In this document: positions 39,082 to 46,297 of the stretch, in pieces
Layout: every line of letters starts with the position of its first letter
How positions within the stretch are numbered: position 1 is the first letter of the stretch
From: VRUE01 sp963732225
Lineage (GTDB): Bacteria > Actinomycetota > Thermoleophilia > Solirubrobacterales > 70-9
Reading direction: 5' to 3'
Assembly: GCA_963732225.1 (NCBI GenBank)
Contig: CAVSYR010000006.1
Location: 1 to 64,000, forward strand
DNA: 64,000 nucleotides
Program-made: the position numbers and the translations under genes
The notes under the pieces: generated by a model
Databases searched by the model: none
Told to the model about the DNA's origin: nothing
The model's input: only the letters and a program-made list of their open reading frames with translations

Positions 39082-39447
39082 ATGGCTCAGACGAAGAAGA
39101 AGCGCCAGCGCAAGCACCGCGGCACCCAGGGTGGCCGCGTCGATCCCAACAAGCGCGCCGCGCGTCCGCGCAGCCGCGCCGAGGCCAAAGCGCGTGCCCG
39201 CAGCGGCACCAAACGGGCGCCCCGCGGCGATCAGCCGCCGACCTGGCGCGGCTCGGCGATCCGCGGTCTCGCCGCCGCCGCGATCTTCGCCGTTGCCCTG
39301 CTACTCGTCTTCCAGCGCACAGCCGCCTCCGCGCTTGCCCTCGGCGCCTTCATGCTGGTCTTCTACATCCCGGCCGGCTACTACATAGACCTGATGATGT
39401 GGCGGCGGCGGGAGCGGGCAAAGATGCGCTCGACGGATCGCCAGTGA
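39082..39447 (+). CDS. Small membrane protein with very basic N-terminus
   Basis: 121 aa. The first 58 residues are Lys/Arg-rich and low complexity (KKKRQRKHRGTQGG and onward), followed by two hydrophobic helices (about 62-79 and 83-102) and a basic tail. Similar small proteins occur in Thermoleophilia near housekeeping genes, but no function is known to me. A TAGATT box lies 6 bases before the ATG, so the mRNA is probably leaderless. It overlaps the hydrolase gene by 4 bases (GTGA). Confidence 0.7.
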   Translation: MAQTKKKRQRKHRGTQGGRVDPNKRAARPRSRAEAKARARSGTKRAPRGDQPPTWRGSAIRGLAAAAIFAVALLLVFQRTAASALALGAFMLVFYIPAGYYIDLMMWRRRERAKMRSTDRQ

Positions 39448-40085
39448 GCCTGGAAGTACGCCAGCTCACGGTTGGCCCGATCGCCGAGAACTGCTTCATC
39501 GTTCGCAAGGAGGGAGCCGATAAGGCCCTGGTGGTCGACCCCGGCGAGGAGCCGGAGCGGATCCTCGCCGAGATCGAGCAGACAGGCGCCGCGGTCGAGG
39601 CGATCCTGATCACCCACTGCCACTTCGATCACGTCGGCGCCGTGGCGCCACTCGCCCGAGCCACCGGCGCTCCGGTCTACGTGCCCGAGATCGAGGTCCC
39701 AATCCTGGCCGACATCATGTCCTTCACCATGCCGGGATTCGGCCCCTACGAGAACTACCAAGCCGACGAGGTCGTCAAGGGTGGCGAGGCGCTCGAGCTG
39801 GCGGGCCTGACGCTCGACGTGCTCTTCACCCCTGGTCACAGCCCAGGCCACGTCACCTACGCGGTCCGCGACGAGGAGTCGCTTTTCTCCGGCGACGTCC
39901 TCTTCCAGGGCTCCGTCGGCCGCGTCGACCTACCCGGTGGCGACGGCCCGACGCTGATGCGCTCGATCCAGACGCTGCTCGACGCCCATTCAGCCGAGAC
40001 GACCGTCTATCCCGGCCACATGGGCGTCACCACGCTGGCTGCCGAGCGGGCGACGAATCCCTTCCTCGCCGAGCTCGCGCGCTAG
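39444..40085 (+). CDS. Metallo-beta-lactamase-fold hydrolase (glyoxalase II-like)
   Basis: 213 aa from GTG that overlaps the previous stop. It carries the dizinc motif THCHFDH at about residues 54-60, a third His in TPGHSPGH, an Asp in SGDVLFQ and a final His in YPGHMG. The short form without a C-terminal HAGH domain is typical of glyoxalase II-like thioesterases of unknown substrate. Cytoplasmic. In several actinobacteria such a gene lies just before hisS, as here. Confidence 0.85.
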   Translation: MSLEVRQLTVGPIAENCFIVRKEGADKALVVDPGEEPERILAEIEQTGAAVEAILITHCHFDHVGAVAPLARATGAPVYVPEIEVPILADIMSFTMPGFGPYENYQADEVVKGGEALELAGLTLDVLFTPGHSPGHVTYAVRDEESLFSGDVLFQGSVGRVDLPGGDGPTLMRSIQTLLDAHSAETTVYPGHMGVTTLAAERATNPFLAELAR

Positions 40086-40125
40086 GCAGCGGGCGGGCAC
40101 GCAGCGCAGGTAAGGTCGCGGCACT

Positions 40126-41376
40126 GTGGCGGCGCACAAGTACCAGGCACCACGCGGGACCTTTGACGTCCTGCCCGAGGCGGCGCGCCTGCGCGGCCGT
40201 GTCGAGCGCACCGCGGCGGCGATCTTCGCCCGCGCCGGCTACGAGCCGATCGCCACTCCCAGCTTCGAGGACACCGAGCTGTTCGAGCGTGGGGTGGGCC
40301 ACTCGACCGACATCGTGCGCAAGGAGATGTTCACCTTCGAGGACAAGGGGGGGCGCAGCCTCACCCTGCGTCCCGAGGGCACGGCGCCGATTTGCCGCGC
40401 CTACGTCGAGCACGGCATGCAGGCGCTGGCGCAGCCGGTCAAGCTCTCCTACCTCGGGCCGTTCTTCCGCCACGAGCGCCCGCAGGCGGGTCGCTACCGC
40501 CAGTTTCACCAGTTGGGCGCCGAGGCGATTGGCACCGACTCGCCGCTCGCCGACGCCGAGCTGATCGGCCTACTGGCGGAGCTGCTGGCCGAGCTGGGCG
40601 TTCCCGGGGTCGAGCTGCGGCTCGGCAGCCTCGGTTCGCTCGACACACGCCAGGCCTACCTGGAGGAGCTAAAGGCGCACCTGCGCTCGCACGAGGCCGA
40701 GCTCGCCAAAGAGGTGCGCGAGCGGATCGACGCCAACCCGTTGCGCGCCTTCGACTCCGACGATGAGGGGACGCGCGCCGTGATGGCTGAGGCGCCGAAG
40801 CTGGTCGAGCGGCTGGAGGGCGGGGACGCCGAGCACTTCGAGACGGTCCGGGGCCTGCTTGACGCCGCCGGCGTCGCCTACTCGATCGACCCGACCCTGG
40901 TCCGCGGCCTCGACTACTACACGCGCACGATCTTCTCCTTCGTCTGCGATCGCCTCGGTGCCCAGTCGGAGATCGGCGGCGGCGGCCGCTACGACGGCCT
41001 GGTCGAGCAGCTCGGCGGCAAGCCGACACCGGCGGTCGGTTGGGCGGCCGGGATCGAGCGGATCATGCTGGCGCTCGACGAAGAGGAGCCGGCGCCCGGC
41101 CGCGACGTCTTCATCGCCGTCGCCGAGGAGGAGCACGAGCGGCGTGCACGGGCTCTCGTGCTCGCTGGTGAACTTCGCAAGGCCGGGCTCTCGGCCGAGG
41201 TCGACCTCGGTGGCCGCGGGCTCAAGGGTCAGCTCAAGCACGCCGACCGGATCGGCGCCCGCCAGGTCTTGATTCTCGAGGGGGACGGCGCCCAGATGCG
41301 CGACATGACGAGCGGCGAGCAGCGGTCGGTCGAGGCCGGCAACCTGATCGCCGAGATAACCGGGGGAGAGGCATGA
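40126..41376 (+). CDS. hisS: Histidyl-tRNA synthetase
   Basis: 416 aa from GTG, the normal length. Class II motifs are: motif 2 LGPFFRHERPQAGRYRQFHQ, the histidine A-box LVRGLDYYTRTIF, and motif 3 PAVGWAAGIERIML. The C-terminal anticodon-binding domain covers about residues 325-410. It attaches histidine to tRNA-His. A TAAGGT box lies 9 bases before the GTG with no SD. The stop overlaps aspS by 4 bases (ATGA), the common hisS-aspS pair. Confidence 0.95.
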   Translation: MAAHKYQAPRGTFDVLPEAARLRGRVERTAAAIFARAGYEPIATPSFEDTELFERGVGHSTDIVRKEMFTFEDKGGRSLTLRPEGTAPICRAYVEHGMQALAQPVKLSYLGPFFRHERPQAGRYRQFHQLGAEAIGTDSPLADAELIGLLAELLAELGVPGVELRLGSLGSLDTRQAYLEELKAHLRSHEAELAKEVRERIDANPLRAFDSDDEGTRAVMAEAPKLVERLEGGDAEHFETVRGLLDAAGVAYSIDPTLVRGLDYYTRTIFSFVCDRLGAQSEIGGGGRYDGLVEQLGGKPTPAVGWAAGIERIMLALDEEEPAPGRDVFIAVAEEEHERRARALVLAGELRKAGLSAEVDLGGRGLKGQLKHADRIGARQVLILEGDGAQMRDMTSGEQRSVEAGNLIAEITGGEA

Positions 41377-43187
41377 GCGCTGTCGAGAGCACGAACGAGT
41401 TTCCCGCCCTGAAGGCAAACGGGTTTCGCGACACCTGGTGTGGCCAGGTGCTCGGTGACCGGGTCGGGGGCGAGGTGCGCGTGGCCGGTTGGGTGCACCG
41501 CCGCCGTGACCACGGCGGGCTGATCTTCATTGACCTACGCGACCGCACCGGCATCCTCCAGCTCGTCTTCCACCCAGAGGACGCGGGCGGCGCCTTCGAG
41601 CTCGGCCACAAGCTGCGTGCCGAGGATGTGCTCAGCGTCGGCGGCACCGTCGTCGAGCGTTCGCCGGAGACGGTCAACTCCGACCTGCCGACCGGCGCGG
41701 TGGAGCTGAAGGTGACGAGCGCTGAGCTGCTCGCCGATGCCGAGACGCCGCCCTTCCAGATCGAGGGATTTGCCGGCGAGGTCGGCGAGGACGCGCGGCT
41801 GCGCCACCGCTATCTTGACCTGCGCCGCGAGCAGATGCGCGAGGCGCTCGTCTTGCGTCACCGGGTCACCGCAGCGATGCGCGAGTTCCTCGACGCCGAG
41901 GGCTTCCTCGACATCGAGACCCCGGTGCTGACCCGCTCGACGCCGGAGGGTGCCCGCGACTTCCTCGTCCCCAGCCGCATGCAGCAGGGCTCCTTTTATG
42001 CGCTGCCCCAGTCCCCGCAGTTGTTCAAGCAGCTGCTGATGGTTGCCGGCTTCGAGCGCTACTACCAGGTGGCGCGCTGCTTCCGTGACGAGGACCTGCG
42101 TGCCGACCGCCAGCCGGACTTCACCCAGCTCGACATCGAGATGTCCTTCGTCGAGATCGACGACGTGCTCGAGGTCAACGAACGGCTGCTGGCCCATATC
42201 TTCGGCCGCGTCGACGGTCCCTCGCTGCAGTTGCCGCTGCGTCGCCTGCCTTACGACGAGGCGATCTCCCGCTACGGCACCGATCGTCCCGATACCCGCT
42301 TCGGCATCGAGCTGACCGACCTTGACGACATCCTGGCCAGCACCGAGTTCAAGGTCTTCGCCTCGGTGATCGGGGGCGGCGGCACGGTGCGTGGCATCAA
42401 CGCCGGGCAGCGCGAGATGCCGCGCTCGGCGCTCGACGGCTTGATCTCCCGGGCCCAGGAGCTCGGCGCCAAGGGTCTGGTCTGGGCCTTCCGCGAGGGC
42501 GATGGCTGGCGCTCGCCGACGGCAAAGTTCCTCTCCGCCGAGGAGCTGAGCGCGCTCAACGAGCGCTTGGGCGCCGAGGAGGGCGACCTGCTGCTCGTCG
42601 TCGCCGACAAGCCCAAGGTCGCCAACGCCGTACTTGCACAGCTCCGCCTTGACCTCGCTGCCGAGTTCGGCCTCATCCCCGAGGGCAGCGACGATCTGCT
42701 CTGGATCGTCGACTGGCCGCTGATGGAGGCCAACGACGAGGGTGGCTGGGACCCGCTGCACCATCCGTTCACTGCTCCGGCCGCGGGCTTTGATCCGGCG
42801 GCTCCCGGCGACGCCCGCGCCCAGGCCTACGACCTGGTCTGGAACGGGCAGGAGATGGGTGGCGGCTCGATCCGTATCAGCGATGCCGGCCTGCAGGGGA
42901 AGGTCTTCGCCGCCCTGGGGATCGACGAAGCTGAAGCCGAGGCCCGCTTCGGCTTCCTGCTCGAGGCGCTGCGCTACGGCGCGCCGCCGCACGGCGGCAT
43001 CGCCTACGGCCTCGATCGCCTCGTCCAACGACTCGCCGACGCGGACTCGATTCGCGACGTGATCGCTTTCCCCAAGACCGCCTCCGGCGCCGACGCCCTC
43101 ACCGGCGCCCCCGCGCCGGTCGACGAGCCGCAGTTGCGCGAGGTGGGCCTGCAGCTCCGCGCCAAACTGCCTCCCGCCGGGGGATGA
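41373..43187 (+). CDS. aspS: Aspartyl-tRNA synthetase
   Basis: 604 aa, the bacterial form with an N-terminal OB-fold anticodon domain (VRVAGWVHRRRDHGGLIFIDLRDRTG), class II core and GAD insertion (about residues 285-405). Motif 2 is ARCFRDEDLRADRQPDFTQLD and motif 3 is GIAYGLDRLV. It charges tRNA-Asp and possibly tRNA-Asn, because the discriminating and non-discriminating types cannot be told apart by eye. Translationally coupled to hisS and overlapping the small gene at 43184 by 4 bases. Confidence 0.95.
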   Translation: MSAVESTNEFPALKANGFRDTWCGQVLGDRVGGEVRVAGWVHRRRDHGGLIFIDLRDRTGILQLVFHPEDAGGAFELGHKLRAEDVLSVGGTVVERSPETVNSDLPTGAVELKVTSAELLADAETPPFQIEGFAGEVGEDARLRHRYLDLRREQMREALVLRHRVTAAMREFLDAEGFLDIETPVLTRSTPEGARDFLVPSRMQQGSFYALPQSPQLFKQLLMVAGFERYYQVARCFRDEDLRADRQPDFTQLDIEMSFVEIDDVLEVNERLLAHIFGRVDGPSLQLPLRRLPYDEAISRYGTDRPDTRFGIELTDLDDILASTEFKVFASVIGGGGTVRGINAGQREMPRSALDGLISRAQELGAKGLVWAFREGDGWRSPTAKFLSAEELSALNERLGAEEGDLLLVVADKPKVANAVLAQLRLDLAAEFGLIPEGSDDLLWIVDWPLMEANDEGGWDPLHHPFTAPAAGFDPAAPGDARAQAYDLVWNGQEMGGGSIRISDAGLQGKVFAALGIDEAEAEARFGFLLEALRYGAPPHGGIAYGLDRLVQRLADADSIRDVIAFPKTASGADALTGAPAPVDEPQLREVGLQLRAKLPPAGG

Positions 43188-43474
43188 GCTTCTCAGGGCG
43201 GATCCGGGCGTTGTTCGGGGGTCGCTCGCCCGGGCCCGGCGCCACCCCTGTCCACATTGACGACCCCAGCTTCGACAGCTGGGAGGTGGTGCGCGACTTC
43301 GCCGACGTGAAGACCGCGCGCGCCTGGCACCAGGCGCTTGAAGACGCCCGCATCGAGGCGGTCCTCACCGTCGACTGGCCACTCGATCGTTACGGCCGCG
43401 GCGACATCGCCCTGCGGGTACGTCCCGAGGACTGGAGCGAGGCCGAGCTGCTGCTCTCCAACCTCGACGATTGA
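43184..43474 (+). CDS. Small DUF2007-like protein
   Basis: 96 aa, ATG overlapping the aspS stop. After a short Gly/Pro-rich start, the sequence SWEVVRDFADVKTARAWHQAL...IEAVLTVDWPL...DIALRVRPEDWSEAELLL fits the alpha-beta pattern of DUF2007 (putative signal-transducing protein), with two half-repeats of strand and helix. Cytoplasmic, co-translated with aspS. Role unknown. Confidence 0.65.
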   Translation: MSFSGRIRALFGGRSPGPGATPVHIDDPSFDSWEVVRDFADVKTARAWHQALEDARIEAVLTVDWPLDRYGRGDIALRVRPEDWSEAELLLSNLDD

Positions 43475-43571
43475 GCTCCGTCCGGGCGCGACCGCGTCTC
43501 TGCGTCAACTCCGGCGGCGGGTCGCCAATCTTCGTTCACCTGACCGAGCCGGGCGGTGCTACGGTTGGCCC

Positions 43572-43730
43572 AGAGGCTCGAGCCCGTACGAGAGCCGTCT
43601 CACCGTTTGACCCAACACAAACGGCGCGGGAGCTGATCTCTCTCGGTCCTGTGGGACTGCGAGGAGGCCCCCACCCTTTACTTCAAGGGATCAAAGCCAG
43701 AGGCGGTACCGGCGGGCTGGAGCCTCTTTT
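43572..43730 (+). ncRNA. 6S RNA-like structured RNA (candidate ssrS)
   Basis: About 157 nt. A TACGGT -10 box at 43560-43565 puts the start at 43572. The two ends form a 14-bp closing helix: 43572-43579 with 43720-43727 and 43581-43586 with 43713-43718, one G/G mismatch, then TTT. Inside, CCGTCTC (43595-43601) pairs with GAGGCGG (43700-43706), and a large central region follows with side hairpins CCGTTTG/CAAACGG and CCCTT/AAGGG, then an apical stem around GGTCC-tgtg-GGACT. Size and shape fit 6S RNA, which binds sigma70-type RNA polymerase. The position next to aspS recalls one Bacillus 6S gene. No sequence search was possible. It fills most of the gap 43475-43881. Confidence 0.58.
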
Positions 43731-43881
43731 GCGTGCGCCTTTCGCGGCAGCGTGCGCGCCATCGGTGCGCCACGCCCCGGCAGCATTGGCCCGAGTGAAG
43801 ACCCATGGCCCCCCGCTCTCCGATGCTCGCTCCGTTCTGTGCGATATCCGCATACAACGGAGCAAGGGCGTCGAAATTCCA

Positions 43882-44772
43882 ATGGATATGGCGATTGCAC
43901 GCCTGGCGCAGTATCAGCACGGCGTCGTGGCCCGGCGCCAGTTGCTGGAGCTTGGGTTTTCGTCGGACCAGATCGGGCGTCGCGTTCGACGCGGCTCTCT
44001 CCACGTGGTGCAGAGAGGTGTCTACGCGGCCGGCCATTCCGTTGTCGGCGCCCGTGGCCGCTGGCTCGCCGCCGTGCTGGCATATGGCCCTGACTCGGCG
44101 CTGAGCCATCGTTCGGCAGCCGAACTCTTGGGAGTCCTGCCTCGCACCTCGAGGCCGATCGAGGTGACAAGTTCCGCCCGCTGGCGACCCCGGCGCGGCA
44201 TCGTTGTGCACAAGGCGCCAATCCCTCACGATGAGATTTCGACCGTTGACGGAATTCCCGTGACGGGACTCTCGCGGACGTTGCTCGACCTCGCCTCGAT
44301 TCTGTCGCGTGAACGGCTCGAAGCGGCGCTGAACGAGGCTGAAGTGCTTGAGCTCACCGATCGCGTCTCCGTCCACGCCCTCTTGGAGCGCTACCCGCGG
44401 AGATCGGGAACAGCGACGCTCCGCGCCATTCTCAGTGACCGCCACAGGGCTCGTGGCGTGACTCGGCGCGAGCTTGAGCGCCGGTTTGCAGTGGCCTTGG
44501 CATCGACGGATCTTCCTCGGCCTCATCGCAATGCGGATGTCGCGGTGGCCGGGCGATTCTTCGAAGTCGATTGCCTCTGGCGGGCGCAGCGCCTGATTGT
44601 CGAGCTCGACGGGGGTTTCGTGCACCGGACCTGGCGGTCCTCGGAACGAGACAAGGAACGAGACCGCCTGCTGATCGCAGATGGTTGGCGCGTTATTCGG
44701 ATCACCTGGCGACAATTGCGTGACGATTCATCCGCGGTGATCGCCGATCTGCGCAGGCTGCTGCGGCAATGA
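43882..44772 (+). CDS. AbiEi-type/DUF559 protein
   Basis: 296 aa; the ATG at 43882 is chosen because the longer frame upstream runs through the RNA candidate. The N-terminal winged-helix part (IARLAQYQHGVVARRQLLELGFSSDQIGRRVRRGSLHVV) matches the AbiEi antitoxin-like domain. The C-terminal 110 residues end in a DUF559 nuclease-like domain with the pattern FEVDCLWRAQRLIVELDGG...ERDRLLIADGWRVIRITW, including the D/E-x-K-like acidic residues of the PD-(D/E)XK fold. Such proteins are common in actinobacteria, often as several copies, with unclear role in defence or as orphans. No partner toxin is adjacent. Confidence 0.8.
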   Translation: MDMAIARLAQYQHGVVARRQLLELGFSSDQIGRRVRRGSLHVVQRGVYAAGHSVVGARGRWLAAVLAYGPDSALSHRSAAELLGVLPRTSRPIEVTSSARWRPRRGIVVHKAPIPHDEISTVDGIPVTGLSRTLLDLASILSRERLEAALNEAEVLELTDRVSVHALLERYPRRSGTATLRAILSDRHRARGVTRRELERRFAVALASTDLPRPHRNADVAVAGRFFEVDCLWRAQRLIVELDGGFVHRTWRSSERDKERDRLLIADGWRVIRITWRQLRDDSSAVIADLRRLLRQ

Positions 44773-44795
44773 GGCCGGGCTCTTACCCTGTAGTG

Positions 44796-46277
44796 ATGGA
44801 TCGAGAGCTGCTCGACGCTTATCTGCACGACCGCAGTCGGCTTGGCCCGGCTGAGGACGGCGCGTTCACCGGCGCGGCCGGGGGAGCGGCCTGTGGCGAT
44901 CTGTCTCGGCTCTCGCTTGTAGTCGAGGACGGCCGAGTCGTCCGGGTCAGCTTCGACGCCGAGGGTTGTGGTGCGACGCGGGCCGCCACCGCGGCGGTCG
45001 CCGAGATGGTCGAGGGCTCGCCCGTGCTCGACGTCGCTCGGATCGGCATTGATGAGGTCGACGAGGCGCTCGGTGGTCTGACGCCGGCCAAGCGTCACGC
45101 CGCCCAGCTCGCGGCCGACGCCCTGCACCGGGCGCTGGCGCAGGCGGCCGCGTCAAGCCTCACCCTGGCGGGATCGGCGAGCGGCATGGAGCGAGCGCCC
45201 GATAGCGACGCTCCCGAGCGCGTGCTCGTTGCCATGTCGGGCGGCGTCGACAGTGCCGTCGCGGCCCTGCTCGAGCAGGGCCGCGGGGCGGAGGTCGTCG
45301 GCGTGACGCTGAAGCTCTGGGCCGATCCGCAGACCGACGGTGCCAAGGCCTGTTGCTCTCCCGAGGCCGTGCTCGGCGCGCGCTCGCTCGCCCACTCGCT
45401 CGGCATCCCTCACCTGACTCTTGACCTCGAGGAGGAGTTCCGCCGTCGCGTCGTCGCCGAGTTCGTCTCCGGCTACGCGGAGGGGAGCACGCCCAACCCG
45501 TGCATCGCCTGCAACGGTGAGGTTCGGATCGCGGCGATGGTCGACCTCGCCGAGCGCCTCGGCGCCAGCTACCTCGTCACCGGCCACTACGCCCGCATCG
45601 TCGAGGACGCCGAGGGCCCGCTGCTCGCCGCCGCCTCTGACGCCAACAAGGACCAGAGCTACATGCTTGCTGCCCTGCCGCCCGGACTGCTGCAGCGTGT
45701 CCGCTTCCCGCTGGTCGAGCTGACCAAGCCCGAGGTGCGCGAGATCGCTGCTCGCCACGAGCTGGCGGTGGCGAAGAAGCCCGAGAGCCAGGACCTCTGC
45801 TTTCTCTCCGGCCAGGGCAAGGGCGACTTCCTGCGCCGCCACGGCGGCCTGCGCGAGCGCGAGGGCGACGTCGTCGACCGCGCGGGCAAGGCGATCGGGC
45901 GCCATCGCGGCCACCACAACTTCACCGTTGGCCAGCGGCGCGGCATCGGCGGCGGTGCCGAGGAGCCGATGTACGTCCTCGCCACCGACGCGGCGACAAA
46001 CACGATCACCGTCGGCCCCCGCCGCGACCTGATGGCACGCACGGTCTGCCTCCGCAACGCCGTTCTGCACCGTGAGGGCGGGGCGATCGACGCCGTGCGC
46101 CTGCGTTACCGCTCGCAGCCCGTTCCCGCCGCCGTCGCTGCCGCGGAAACAGGCACGCACGCCGAGTTGCAGGTCGAGCTGGGCGAGGACTTCGCCGGCG
46201 TCTCGCCTGGCCAGACCGCGGTGCTGCTGCGCGGCGAGGCGATCGTCGGCCACGGCACGATCGCCGCCGCGGCCTGA
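44796..46277 (+). CDS. mnmA: IscU/NifU-type scaffold domain fused to tRNA 2-thiouridylase MnmA
   Basis: 493 aa. Residues 1-115 match the IscU/NifU-N scaffold: the start MDRELLDAYLHDRSRLG, Cys33 in ACGD, Cys58 in EGCGA, but Ala where the third ligand Cys is expected (KRHAAQLAADAL). Residues 140-493 are MnmA: PP-loop SGGVDS (148-153), catalytic Cys236 in TPNPCIACN and Cys335 in SQDLCFL, then the C-terminal barrel. MnmA thiolates U34 of tRNA for Lys, Glu and Gln. In many Firmicutes the order is nifS-nifU-mnmA-alaS; here nifU and mnmA are one chain and alaS follows. No nifS is adjacent. A TACCCT box 6 bases before the ATG suggests a leaderless mRNA. Confidence 0.87.
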   Translation: MDRELLDAYLHDRSRLGPAEDGAFTGAAGGAACGDLSRLSLVVEDGRVVRVSFDAEGCGATRAATAAVAEMVEGSPVLDVARIGIDEVDEALGGLTPAKRHAAQLAADALHRALAQAAASSLTLAGSASGMERAPDSDAPERVLVAMSGGVDSAVAALLEQGRGAEVVGVTLKLWADPQTDGAKACCSPEAVLGARSLAHSLGIPHLTLDLEEEFRRRVVAEFVSGYAEGSTPNPCIACNGEVRIAAMVDLAERLGASYLVTGHYARIVEDAEGPLLAAASDANKDQSYMLAALPPGLLQRVRFPLVELTKPEVREIAARHELAVAKKPESQDLCFLSGQGKGDFLRRHGGLREREGDVVDRAGKAIGRHRGHHNFTVGQRRGIGGGAEEPMYVLATDAATNTITVGPRRDLMARTVCLRNAVLHREGGAIDAVRLRYRSQPVPAAVAAAETGTHAELQVELGEDFAGVSPGQTAVLLRGEAIVGHGTIAAAA

Positions 46278-46297
46278 GACCTTAGGCTCTGCGATCG

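Noticed and set aside
43471..43881. Upstream extension of the AbiEi/DUF559 gene to 43471
   Set aside because: The extension runs through the structured RNA candidate, lacks protein-like composition, and the AbiEi domain begins at the ATG at 43882.
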